DNA from: Cyclospora cayetanensis
Taxonomy: Eukaryota > Apicomplexa > Conoidasida > Eucoccidiorida > Eimeriidae
Reading direction: 5' to 3'
Length of the DNA stretch: 64,000 nt
Assembly: GCF_002999335.1 (NCBI RefSeq)
Contig: NW_020312118.1
Coordinates: forward strand, 23,991-87,990
Numbering within the stretch: position 1 is the stretch's first letter; every line of letters begins with the position of its first letter. Position numbers and translations under genes: made by a program. Of the stretch, positions 47,201-57,825 are shown in pieces. The notes under the pieces were generated by a model. That model searched no databases, had not been told where the DNA came from, and worked only from the letters and a program-made list of their open reading frames with translations.

Positions 47201-48691
47201 CAGCAAAGTACGAGGCACCCTGACCACACCTGTTACTGCGGGTCCTTTCGCAATGCATTCATAGGCTGCACTTTTGAGCATTCCTGTGAGTAAGTCTCTT
47301 CCAGGGTAGGAGAAGGACTAACCGCCATGTGGACGATCTACCGACTGCGCTGTCATCTAGTGACTTTTCAGAAAATTGCCTTGGGCAGCTCACCCTTGTT
47401 GATGCCTTCGACCTCGTTGAGCACATTTTGGATCTCGCGCTGTAGGAGTGTGATGTGATACCCCTGCACCCAAGAAGAGCAATACATTGCATTCGGAGCC
47501 GTAGACGCAGAATGTGAGTAAAACCCAACACGCCACAAGCGGCAGTAGGCAATATGACAGGCAGCAAGGAAGGCAGTGGGGACGCGATAAAGAGACACGC
47601 AGAGGAAGAAACAGTGGGGCAGGCGCATACACGTATGAATTGAGACAGATTGAAAAACAGGGAGATCCGCCATGTTTCGTGTGATCAACGTGCAGCTTCC
47701 TGTCAGCTGTACATGCAGCTCATGCTAACGCTAATAATCTCTAATAATCTTACGCGCAGCTCTTTGTATTCGATATCCGATGGAGGATTGATCGGTATCG
47801 GGTGTTTCTGAACGATTTTCAGCACACGTACGTTCACAATAGCGCGTATTTCGGGCCACAATCACATTATATGGAGGCAAACACCCTAAAGAATTCCACC
47901 AGCAAATCGTCACGTGGCAGTGTCGCTTTTCATCGATGCGCGCCGCGCACATGCCAATCAATGAAATTCGCCTCTACACTTCAAAGAGAGGCCCACTTGC
48001 ATCGGGGAGGGCCAGTTGAGAACAATCCGACAAATACAGGTTAAACGATACAAAGAAACGGCAAAGGAGATTGCAAGGCGAAGCTTAGGGAGGGAACGAT
48101 GGAGGCTAGGAGAAGTGGCAACGAGGACCCTACTGGAATAAATGTAATGAGGAACGTCGTTACTCGATACGATGGATCCCTTTTCTCCTCCACCCTCGTG
48201 AGCTTGACAAGCTCCATGACACCTGAAACCCCGAAATATCCCACCCACCAACCACGTGGACTCGTAGACACGCAGGGCCCATGGTAAGCCTATCCCAGTG
48301 GCACGAAGAGTCACTGATACGCACAACGAAAGAGAGGAGGAAGGAGAGAGGAAGCACCAAACCACATGCGCCAGCTGAAGACAGATGTGACAAGACTGTA
48401 CCTCCGTGTGTCACTATCTTGGCGAGCATGTGGGCTGCGCCCTGAAGAGGGCAGACCACAGAGCACACCATACACATAATCGCGAACGATGCCAGGATCC
48501 ATCGCGTGTGCGCGTGTTCCCCAGCCAACTGCGTGGACTCGTAGATGCGCAGAGAGCATGAAGGCACGCTCAAGTCATACTAATGGGCATGCATATGGAC
48601 AAGGGAAGCGAACGTGAAGTCGAGTCGCTACCCAGGATTTAGGCAACGGGAGTCAGCGAGAGGACACGCACACAGGCACGGTGAGTGCCGC
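44221..48691. other. Gene-poor region with scattered possible exons
   Basis: No recognised family. Several short blocks on the minus strand look protein-like and have plausible splice sites: ILKDKDEFLTHLEDVVSGVV near 45.57-45.48 kb, a block near 46.50-46.44 kb, and two near 47.8 and 47.4 kb entered separately. They may belong to one multi-exon leftward gene, but phase could not be checked across the gaps. Confidence 0.3.
47400..47830 (-). CDS. Two possible exons of an unrecognised leftward gene
   Basis: The first block, after a TTCAG acceptor near 47813, reads KHPIPINPPSDIEYKELR and ends at GTAAGA. The second, after a GTGCAG acceptor near 47465, reads GYHITLLQREIQNVLNEVEG and ends INKG|GTGAGC-like. 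Both have good acceptor and donor signals and a phase-0 entry. The second is an amphipathic helix. The match to any family is too weak to name one. Confidence 0.3.
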
Positions 48692-49525
48692 TTACAAAAG
48701 GTACAGCAATGCCGCAGTCATAGAATAAAACGACCTCACATGGGCTTTTAGGTGAGAAGGAGGAAAATAGCCCGTAGGCAAAGGTCCAAGCCTTTCTTGT
48801 AAGGATAGGTATCTCTTTTTCTTCTTTTTCCTGGGATCTTCTAGCTCAGGTGTCTCCTTTGGGGGGGGTCCTATATACACTCTGGAGGGCCGCCAGGGGG
48901 GACCTAGCCTATCGGGGATTTCTCCAACGTCCTTATCCATGAGAGGACCAGGGGGAATTTCGATTGGGGGGGGTTTCGGTTTGAAAGGAGGCGGTTCCTC
49001 TTCCGGCTCCTCTTCGCCTTCCTCCTCTTCGGTCACTTTACTGATACCTTCTCGCTTGTCCTCTACGGGAGGCTGCACTTCATCTATGCTTGGAATGCTT
49101 GGCGCGGGTGGCTTCTCGGGTTCAGGCAGGACTACCAGAGACACCTCTGGCACTTTTTTCTCTTCGGGAAGCTGCGGTCTTACTCTGACGGTGACTCGAA
49201 GCACCATCACGACGAAGAGCAGCACCAGCAGCGCTGCAACTACTGCCCCACCCATGTGCGGGGACTGCCAGTTCCTGGAGTTCCCAGATAGCCACGGGGA
49301 TTCGAGATGGACGATGTTTGCAAGGCGAGCATCGTTTCCGTGTACCTCGACTGATGCAACCTCGGGCTCCAAGGCATCTGTGACATCCCCTGAAATCTTA
49401 TTGATATTTTCCATTAGATCCAATGCCTCACTTTGCGACTCATTAAGTCCCTTCTTGGCAGCCGTGGAGTCTTCAGGAACGCACGGCGGTAATCCGGGCA
49501 CGTTATGGACTCCATAACAAGGCAA
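48692..49525 (-). CDS. Single-pass membrane protein with proline-rich acidic tail
   Basis: A frame of 277 codons with strongly protein-like composition. An N-terminal part (about 90 residues, two Cys at the start, then SQSEALDLMENINKISGDV) precedes a membrane segment GGAVVAALLVLLFVVMVLRV. The rest is a Pro/Glu-rich tail (PEPEKPPAPSIPS, EEEEGEEEPEEEPPPFKP, PPPIEIPPGP) ending in a basic run KKKKKRYLSLQERLG. No ATG is available at the left edge of the frame. It likely begins with a spliced exon, and a signal-peptide-like stretch SLLFLAAAPAII in another frame just upstream (about 49575-49610) is a candidate. Type I membrane topology is inferred. No family is recognised. Such proteins are common at apicomplexan surfaces and secretory organelles, which is only general context. 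Confidence 0.6.
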   Translation of the reverse strand: MPCYGVHNVPGLPPCVPEDSTAAKKGLNESQSEALDLMENINKISGDVTDALEPEVASVEVHGNDARLANIVHLESPWLSGNSRNWQSPHMGGAVVAALLVLLFVVMVLRVTVRVRPQLPEEKKVPEVSLVVLPEPEKPPAPSIPSIDEVQPPVEDKREGISKVTEEEEGEEEPEEEPPPFKPKPPPIEIPPGPLMDKDVGEIPDRLGPPWRPSRVYIGPPPKETPELEDPRKKKKKRYLSLQERLGPLPTGYFPPSHLKAHVRSFYSMTAALLYLL

Positions 49526-50599
49526 GCACGCGATATCAGAGGGGAGCGGGATATCGGCTCCTTCCCCTCAGGTGCAGGGTGCTGACGTATTATGGCTGGA
49601 GCTGCAGCCAGGAATAAGAGCGAAAAAGTGCAGATACCCTTTTAAAAGGCAAAAAGCTCCGCTGGCGGTAGGAATAGCCCGAACAACAGGGACGGTAAGA
49701 CCGTAAGCTAGCGGAGCCGAATATACTGGAATACGGGACAAGAGAGGATGTTTAATTCCTTAGAAAATCTCCTTGGACCACAGCAATGTCCAGCAAAATT
49801 TTCTAGCTATGCTTCTCCATCAAAGTATAAAATCGCTCAGAGGTCCTCGACAGCATCTCCGCCCGGTGCGTTCTGTGAGGATGAATCGTAGGCAGGGAGA
49901 TTCCAGACAATGTCTGATGAATTTCCGACTCTTCGCCGAATTACATGCTCAGTTTAGATAATTTAGCTTTAAAAAAAAGAATTTGTAAGGCTTTCACTAA
50001 AAACTGTTTTTTACGACACCTACGCAACTCCCCCTGCTAGATGGGCCTCGATCCTGGTTCACGTCGTTCGTGGAGACCTACAACAGTTCTAGGCTGCACT
50101 TAAGAACAATCTAGTGATATCTTGCTTTTTTGTGGCATTTAAATGTGTTTTTATGGCGGACCAGGCTTTCTCTTCAAAATAAAATCGTGTCTTTTGCGCG
50201 CACGCTGACTGACACGGACCGCTTCGCACCGAGAGCCGCTTCGAAGATACGAGAGTTTTGCATTTTTCTCTTCGGGTGCCTCCCTTGTACTTAAACGGCT
50301 TAATGGCAGCATGAGGCGAGGGAAGAAACGAGTTCTAAGCAGCTCCTCCTTAGGAAGGCTGTATTAAAGTTCTCCGTAGAGGCAGTACAGGTGTGGTGCA
50401 AACTTGATGAAGGGCACTGAAGGGTTCTAAAAAGGCTTCGTCCTCTCTCCGCCCGCGACCGTAAAATCCCAACATTAGCGCAGGACGCCTAGTATAACGG
50501 GCATAGCTACACTTAAACACTCTCGGCTGCGCTAGGCATGTATCGCAATGAATTGGTGACAAATTCACCAATTATATTGTGTTTACGCATTCCTTTGTT
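49526..50599. other. No recognisable gene
   Basis: Besides the possible 5' exon of the leftward membrane protein (about 49.57-49.64 kb), I see no coding motif. The right edge merges into duplication copy B. Confidence 0.45.
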
Positions 50600-53240
50600 G
50601 GAAAGGAGTCAGGTTGATTTAAGAAGATGCTATGATGTGTAGGGTGCGCTGGATGCATTGTTCAACTAGCCGTGAATGTTCAATGGGACTTTGGGGATGC
50701 AGTAACCCGTATCCTACTTGTACCGTTCGATCAAGCGTCTCCTTGAGGAGGCATTGTGCTCTAAACTCAAAGCGACCTTTAGAGAAAGCTATTGAGTGTT
50801 TTCCAAAAAAGTTCTGCCCTTCCCCTGCCGGCGGCCCCAGGGATTTCAAAAATGAAGGGAGAAAGACAGCTAGGGTGCGCCCTGCTGCACCCTCTTAACA
50901 CCCCAAGCACGCTTAGCTATCTACACAGCATTAAGCGACCAAAGACACTACATGGCCTCTTCTTACGGTGAGCGTACGGCACTCTGCAATAAGTGAGGCT
51001 TACAAATGATTAAACCAATCAAAAAAATCCTCAACTAACTCGTACTTGTATAACATGGTGTGCCAGAGAATGCTTGAATGTAGCTTAGCCTCCTAGTATC
51101 CTTTCTTGCATTCCAAAACACACGCCCACGATTCTCCCAACTCAAATTTGAGACAAAATGCATGCAGGTCAGCAGCAAAATTCTCACACTCCTATCGCGA
51201 CTCAACAGGCATGCAAAAATGCTGAAACAAGGCAAATAAAAGATACAACTGTGTTTGTCATCCACAAAAGTGAAGGACAAGGGGAGAGAAGCACATACTA
51301 GCCAACAACACACGAAGGATCAAATCAACATGTCCACAAAGCCGTGATCTCGCTGCTATTGGAGCGCTAAAATGTGTGAGCCTCCGCTGCAATAAAACAG
51401 AAGGCAAGTAAAATGTGTGAAAGCAATGAGAATATCTTGTAGCTCAGCAGGGCTTTCAAGGCTCATTTAGCACTTTCCACATTCAGCTCCAGCAGGTGCA
51501 TGCTGTATTGTCGAATACAAGGCCCTCTAAAATAAGGCACAAAAAAGAATGTTAGAGCAGCATCCTCAGAGTCCCTGCACAAAAACCTGAGTGTAAATAA
51601 CAGCAAAACAATAATATCCGGGAGCGTTGCAAGAAAGATCTATGAGGGTGGCTATTTCTGGCCGAGAACATGCGCTGAGGAAGGACGAAATACCAAGGAC
51701 CGCGAGAAATAGCGTGCATGGCGACTACCGTTGTCAGCCATTTTCCACAGGCAACGACACTGCAACTGCTTCTCGTTCAGCCATTAAGCTTGGCTTTATC
51801 CAACTCCATTCACTTGAAACACCTGCCTAGTGCGCCCCCAGCGCCAAATAGTCCAAAATTCCATCATCTCTATGGCGCCCTCCTTACCCTCCACCTCCGC
51901 GAGAGTCAAAGTTCCCGAGGAATTTCGAGAGCTGTGAAGCTTCGGTAAAAAGTGAACATTGACAGTCCTACAGCACCTTCATTTTCTAGAATAATTGGTA
52001 GGGTAATATAGCATTGAGCTGCGATGGGATAGCAGGTAGTTTTATTCGATCACCTGGCACAGCTCGTGAAGCCAATCCACCAACACCAAATCTCTAGGCA
52101 TGAAACACACAACCGACCGCCGCTCACCATAATTCCGTTCTTGTCCTTTGATATTTGCTCACCATTTTACGTGCACTAGACAGCTCTTTTGCAAATCCCC
52201 CTTCTGCTGAGAGCAGCCGGTGAGGTTGGACCACTTTGTCCACACCGAAACCAGAGAAGGGTTCCTCAGTGAGGAGCGGGGATGCAGGGAGAGCACGAGT
52301 AGACAAGTATAGCATCGTAACATAAACTCACTCAGCACAAGCAAGAATCTCAAGCCAAACAGTTCGAAGCGTGAAGGTGTAGAGTTGGATAGACTCTTTA
52401 AGTGTGCGGGTGGTGCGATCTGATTGTCCATCTGCCTAAGGGTGGTTCGCAGCTGCCATTTGATGGTGTGTAGGCATGCCGTACATGCTCACCAGAATAA
52501 ATTTTGTAGTAGTATTTCTGGAGACACCGTGAAGCTTTCAGACGCACGTTGAAACTAACCGAGTTACTTCCTGACCCTGGACCGAGATAGGGCAAATGAA
52601 GAGATGGAAATATTTGCTGAGTCTGTTGACGAAGATGTGGATGCTATCATGACCCTTGATCTCCAGCAGTCCAATAATAAAGTCCATGATCAGAATAGTG
52701 CATGTCTCCTCAGGTCTTGGATGGCTTTACAAATGGCCTGGTTCTAGGATTTTGTGACTTAAGCTTCTGAGAATCTATGCACGGTAGCGCATCCTCCAGC
52801 ACGTCGGAATGTCTTCTAGGCCATCGGAAGGAGCGGGAGAGATCTTTTAACTCTAAAGTAATTTCCGTAATCACCCGAGAGAACAGAAGCATGTGCTTTG
52901 CACAGAACGGCACTGCGGAGCGAAATCTAAATGTTCGACCGTTTGACCGACAGAGTCCCCGCTCTGTTTTGATCCGCAGCAGGCCATCATCAACGCGCTA
53001 GTGCTTTGCCCATTCGTCACTGTGGAAGTTGGCAATATTAGGAAATAAATGGGTGTCAAAACCACAAGTGTCACGCAGTTTCTAGAGAAAGTAGTAAAGC
53101 GCTACAGACAGGAGCTGTAGCGCTGCCCCCTAGTGGGATGTTGAGGTGTCGCGACAGGGCGTTGGTGACCTGCCTCGCGGTGACCTTAATTTACTTTAGT
53201 GCAAAATTGTATCGTAGGAGGCACCCAAGCCAGCGACCAA
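50600..53240. repeat. Duplication copy B
   Basis: It matches 41640-44220 in the same orientation at an offset of about 8.98 kb. The core 52240-52692 is base-for-base identical to 43257-43709 as far as I can read. The first differences after it are A/G in CCATGATCAAAATAG and C/T in GTCCCCTCAG. Outside the core similarity drops quickly. Frames here carry stops where copy A is open, so neither copy shows selection for a shared protein. Confidence 0.8.
50820..50930 (+). repeat. Member of a dispersed repeat family (shared GGTGCGC...TGCTGCACC motif)
   Basis: Words such as GCTAGGGTGCGCCCTGCTGCACC followed by CAAGCACGCTTAGC recur, diverged, near 41850-41920 and 56665-56740 on the same strand. They also occur near 6375-6405 and, inverted, near 9835-9870. 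The two flanked by the duplication are explained by it. The other copies suggest a wider family, possibly solo LTR or transposon ends. Confidence 0.5.
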
Positions 53241-55842
53241 CTATACGATTTTGAAAGCTCTAAATTGTCATGTAATAAGACTGGTTAGGGGTCTTGATAG
53301 TGACCCGACCCCCATGGATGTAGTCCCATAATTTTTTCCACGCCCTACCACAATGCGTTGGGTTTCTTTTCTCCTTCCTGCATACCGCTGCTCAGTTCCG
53401 GTAAAGCGAAATAATGCTTTAGTGCGTTAGTGAGCCCTTAGCCTCTTAGTAGAGAGTTACACCCACATTAAGTCACCAGAATTAGTTGTCAGAAGTCAAT
53501 GACGCTCGTACAACTCGGCTGCCGGAGGAGCTGTAAGGCGATTCATCAGCGTCCTTGTTGCGCCTTCAGCCCCGGATGTCCAGGCCATGCACTGCGTTTA
53601 CTGAAGGAGAGCAATCAAAAGGGCAACCATCGGAGCGAATCAAAGAATGAAATTTCGGTAGTCACCTGCAGACCCGCCCACTTCCATGTGGGTGCGTAAA
53701 GGTCAAGGCCATTGCTCAATTGTATAAACATTTGCCGGATCTGCTTCCGTTCCTCCAGCAGAACATGGACTTTCCAAACCCAGTTGCTCTCAAGAAAAAA
53801 GAGCAATGAACCGCACTTGGGTGCCCTCTAATGTTCAGACTTCTAAGAAGTCTACCATGCATGGAGCCATCCACCCCTCCTTGATAGGCTCACAAACTTC
53901 CTGGTTATCTTGCACCTTTAGTCCAGCTAGAATACTAAGATGTCCATTCAGCATACACATATACTCGAGTTTCCGACTGCGAATGTGGAACGGCGTTTCG
54001 TGCTTGCAATCAGTGTGAATGGAACTTTGTAAGCAGCGTCTGTGAAGGCAACCATCAATTACTTTGTAGAGTACTTCATCGAGGCACCAGTGACTTTGCT
54101 TTAACAGTAGTGTTGTTTAGGTACTTAGCGTTAACGTGTTATCGCGACGTTTCGTCCCTTTGATGTATCAGTAGTGGGTTTCGTCCCACAGCGCTGCTGG
54201 AACTCCTGCACTTTGTCGTTATTTAACAAATCATCTGGCTCTCCGTCTCCTCGTCATGCTTCGTGGGCTTTGGATGCACCAGAACATAGCTTGGGTCAGA
54301 CTTGGAAATCAGCACAACACGGTGCACTGGAGCGCTGACAGGGGAAAGGCCGCTGACAGCTCCTTATTATTAACCACATTTGCAAAATCTTTCCTGCCAC
54401 ATGCCCACTTCTGCTGTTCCTCGGCTGAAAGTTCGATTGACTTACCTGAAGAAAAACTACTTGCAAAGCAAGAAAGAAGGGACGGATGAGCAGAAATGGC
54501 CCCCCTTCACTGCAGTGCTGAGCCGCCCACATGAAAACTGTGTCTGGCCTTGTTAGGATACCGCCTAATCTGCTTATCATGAGTGGAATCACCATTCTTA
54601 AGAAGACGACATGCAGCTTCTTCCTCGTGCTTTCTGGTACACTGGCTCCTACAGCGCGAGATTGTGGCCGCATGGCGCCTGTCACTGGGCAACATATGGG
54701 ATACCCAGGATTACGCCATGGTGCACGACTCCAACGCAAAAGCCAAAGATCAGGCTCATATGGCTCAATTTCTATTAAATTGGCATTTAGCTGCCAAAGC
54801 CGTAACAGAACTTGTGTTCTGCCGCCCCTTTGCAAACGTGAGTCTTATGGACTGAGCTAAAGAGTGAGCAGGCGGGCTACGCTGGTGCATCGCCTCCTGC
54901 GATAACGACTCCACTTCACGTGTAGTGCCAACTATTGCTGGCAACTCTTGACGATTCATGAAAAGCTTGTATCGGCGCAGAATCGACCCCTGGTGGGTTC
55001 GCAACTGCGGCTTTATCTTCTGTCGTCCCATTCACTGCAGCGCAGCCTGCGCCGAGTCCTTGTCAATTCCCCCATTCACCTTGTTTGCTTGCCGAGCATA
55101 TTGCTTTTGCTGGGCCTAGTCCCATTGTTTAAAGTTCTTTGGCTGTTTGCATGCGTTTGCAAGATTCGAATTGCATGAGCCGATATTCCACCGATGCGCT
55201 ATTGGATGGTTTTCTGAAGCTGCCTTGAAGCGCGGGTTTCCTGGCATTCTTCTATGGCTCGCCTTAGACAGCATACTGCGGCTAGTTAACACAGCCCATA
55301 TGTCCCTATGTTTTAATTCACGATGGGGCTCTTTTCTTTCAGCTAAAACGGTAGCCGGCAAATCTACAGTTCAGCACCCTTTGTTGCACTAGCTTATTCA
55401 AGTGGGCTGGTCAAAAATCGGCTAGTTGGATTGTTGTTCGTATATTTTGTTCGTTGCAAAGTAGTGCTAGCTCGACGCATGAAAAAGCTATGTTCCGTGC
55501 GTATGTAGAAGGTGCTGCGCACATAGCTGTAAATGCTCGTATTGTTTGGAGGGTGTAACGCCCGCCCTATTTGTCTTTTTATCCATAGCCTGGTAGCTTC
55601 GAGGCGCATGGGCAGGGAATGGAAATAATCAAGTGATTGGACAAGCCCAATCACCCTCTTTAAAAGTTGGACTGATTCTGGTGTCTCCATACGGAGACAT
55701 TAGAAAGCATGTTCCAAATATCAAATAATCACTCCTAGAACCTCAAGAAGTCCATTATCTGCGGAATGGCCGGCTGAATGTGCTTCGATCGCTGCGCGGC
55801 TGACCACCCTGCGGCCGCCTGATGGGGCACTCTAAGTACTCA
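53241..55842. other. No intact gene; probable decayed repeat sequence
   Basis: Frames on both strands are short and not conserved. A minus-strand stretch near 53.99-53.83 kb is open for about 60 codons (PFHIRSRKLEYMCMLNGHLS) without a start. It may be part of the same decayed element as the gag fragment to its right. Confidence 0.4.
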
Positions 55843-56196
55843 CTATCTGCAAAACAGCACTTTGTCTGGGTCGTGGCTTTTGTGGACCGAAGGTATATTT
55901 TTCGATATACTCTCTATTGATAAACGACCGTGCTGCAGCTTGTTTGATTCCCTCAAGGCTTGCTGTTGAGCTGATCTCGGCACAAACCGATGTTTTAGGG
56001 CGTGCATGAAATGAAGGCTTGAAGTATAGTGAGTGCAAGTACTTGACTGCCCCTTCCATGAATTAAGCCACCATTGGAGTACTTCTCCCTTCAATACACC
56101 TGCTGCCAGGAGTGGTCGTTTCTCCTCAACTCCGGGGTACACAGCAAGGTACATCGTCAACCTGCTGATGAAATCTTCGAGCACTTGCCCTTTCAT
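55843..56196 (-). mobile_element. Decayed retrotransposon gag (capsid) fragment
   Basis: The minus-strand frame has the layout of the LTR-retrotransposon Gag domain: a helical start (EDFISRLTMYLAVYPGV), a Trp-containing block (GEVLQWWLNSWKG), then FMHALKHRFVP, and a late helix with ESNKLQHGRLSIESISKNI in the position of the usual LxxLxQGxxSVxEY motif. It ends at a stop soon after, and no downstream protease or RT block is recognisable to the left, so it is a fragment. A stretch upstream on the same strand (56322-56522) may be its N-terminal part in another frame. It is separate from the pol remnant at 6.6-9.06 kb and on the opposite strand. Confidence 0.6.
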
Positions 56197-57825
56197 ACGG
56201 CCGTCATTCTTTTATCGTCTGCATAACTTCATCGACTAATCCATACCCAATTAGCTGCTTACAGAGTATGCTTTTCTATCAGCTGTAGATACTACATTCA
56301 CATCGGCTTGCGAACCTGCATCTACCGCCGCAGCAGGAGCTCTGCCAGCACTGCAGAGGATTCTTTTTGCCAGCCGGTTGCCAAAGAAATTTGAGTTGTT
56401 AAATTACGAAATGAATCAATCAAAAACGGAAAGATGTCGCATAATTCCTGACTTCGCACTGCATTCTCAATCAACGGATGAGCGGCGAAAAGCAGCTGCA
56501 TCGAAGCATGTGGTGCTACCAACTGTAACGCTCCAACGAGGGGCTTTCTCAGGAGACACTTGACATAAGACTAGAGATAAACTCAATAAAAAAGTGTCTC
56601 TCCCAGAAGGGCCCCCTCATGTCCCCGCTCGCACCCCTCATAGTCCCCAACATGGTGGGAAAGGGTCAGCTACGGTGCGCGTTGCTGCACCTCTCTGAGC
56701 ACTCTTAGCATTCGCAGCTGGTTGCACACACCATCTAGCCAACACGCACGCAGCATTGTGTCTTCTTGTGTTGAGCTAGCACTACTCTAGAAGTAACAAT
56801 ACATACTAGCATCAAAGCCTATGCGTCAACTATTCACTAATTCTTATTTAAATACACTGGTTTGGTACAAGGTGATTAGTATAGCTTCGCCGGCCATAGA
56901 AAAAAAGCAGCTTTGGAATCCCCCAGTAGCTGCCTATTAGGCTTGTAATGAGTCCAGACTTTGGTTTTTTCGTAGGGGGATCTAAGATGGGAACGGTTCA
57001 GTCCTTGCTCAGTATAAACCTGTGCCGAACAAGGAACTTTGGCTGACTCATTTTTTCGGGGTGCAGCACTTCCCTTATATCCAAACTGCCTAAAGCACGG
57101 GCCTACACTCTTCGAGCAATAGAGACACTGCAGTACAGCATGTTGCTTTTCTTCTTTCCTCGTGCCTCGGTGACCTGCGCATCCTCACCATTTGTTGAAG
57201 GGTGCAGTTGCGACTGTCGTTTCGTCTTGTTCAGCTAGACAGGCCTTCTTCAAAACTATAAGCCCTTCCGTTTGGGAGAAACGAGATTCATATTTGCGAT
57301 TGGGAAGACAGGGGGAGTAGCAGACAAGCCCATTGGGGGCATCGCTGCTAGTGAGCGATTTAGGTGTCTGGGAGGACACCGTAGGAAACAGGCTGCGTTC
57401 GCTTGTTTTCTTGATTTCTGCTTATTATTTATTTACCGCTGCGGAGTTCCTACTATATAAGGAGTGAGAGGGCAATTAATTGTAATGTTTGCTAAATGCT
57501 AAAAAGGAAGCCTTTCTTCTTTCTCTGCGGGAAGAATGTGCATGTCCCACGTGCTGCTCTGGGGGCTGCCTGCGTGTGAAGCCGAGGTACCGGTGTTAGC
57601 GCAAGACCCCTCCCCCCTCTGCCTATATCTTATGCCGTCTTTAGTACCGTTACTAAATTAACTCAACTGGCCGACTCGCTGAAGGGCACGAGCTGTTCTT
57701 CTCCTCCTGCCACAGGGCCCCCTGGGGCGTACATACACCCCAAGGGCCCCTCGGGTGAACGCGCATCAAGAGGGCACTATAGAGTATTTTAGTGCATCTA
57801 AAAGGGCCCTGTCGGGCGGTACTTA
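56197..57825. other. No recognisable gene; repeat-like left part, promoter side of SNF2 gene at right
   Basis: The left part holds possible gag N-terminal remnants and a dispersed repeat motif near 56.68 kb. The right part is the upstream region of the remodeller gene. It includes a perfect-looking hairpin entered separately and mirror words CCCTTATAT (57073) and ATATAAGGAG (57456). Confidence 0.45.
57714..57756. repeat. GC-rich hairpin upstream of SNF2 gene
   Basis: Arms GGGCCCCCTGGGGCG and CACCCCAAGGGCCCC face each other across about 8 bases. It lies about 80 bp before the proposed start codon and may form a structure in DNA or the 5' leader. Confidence 0.6.

Noticed and set aside
43144..52315. 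The two near-identical segments as LTRs of one 9-kb retrotransposon
   Set aside because: The space between holds an unrelated membrane-protein frame and no gag or pol motifs in order. Similarity also extends, diverged, on both outer sides of each core, which LTR ends would not show.
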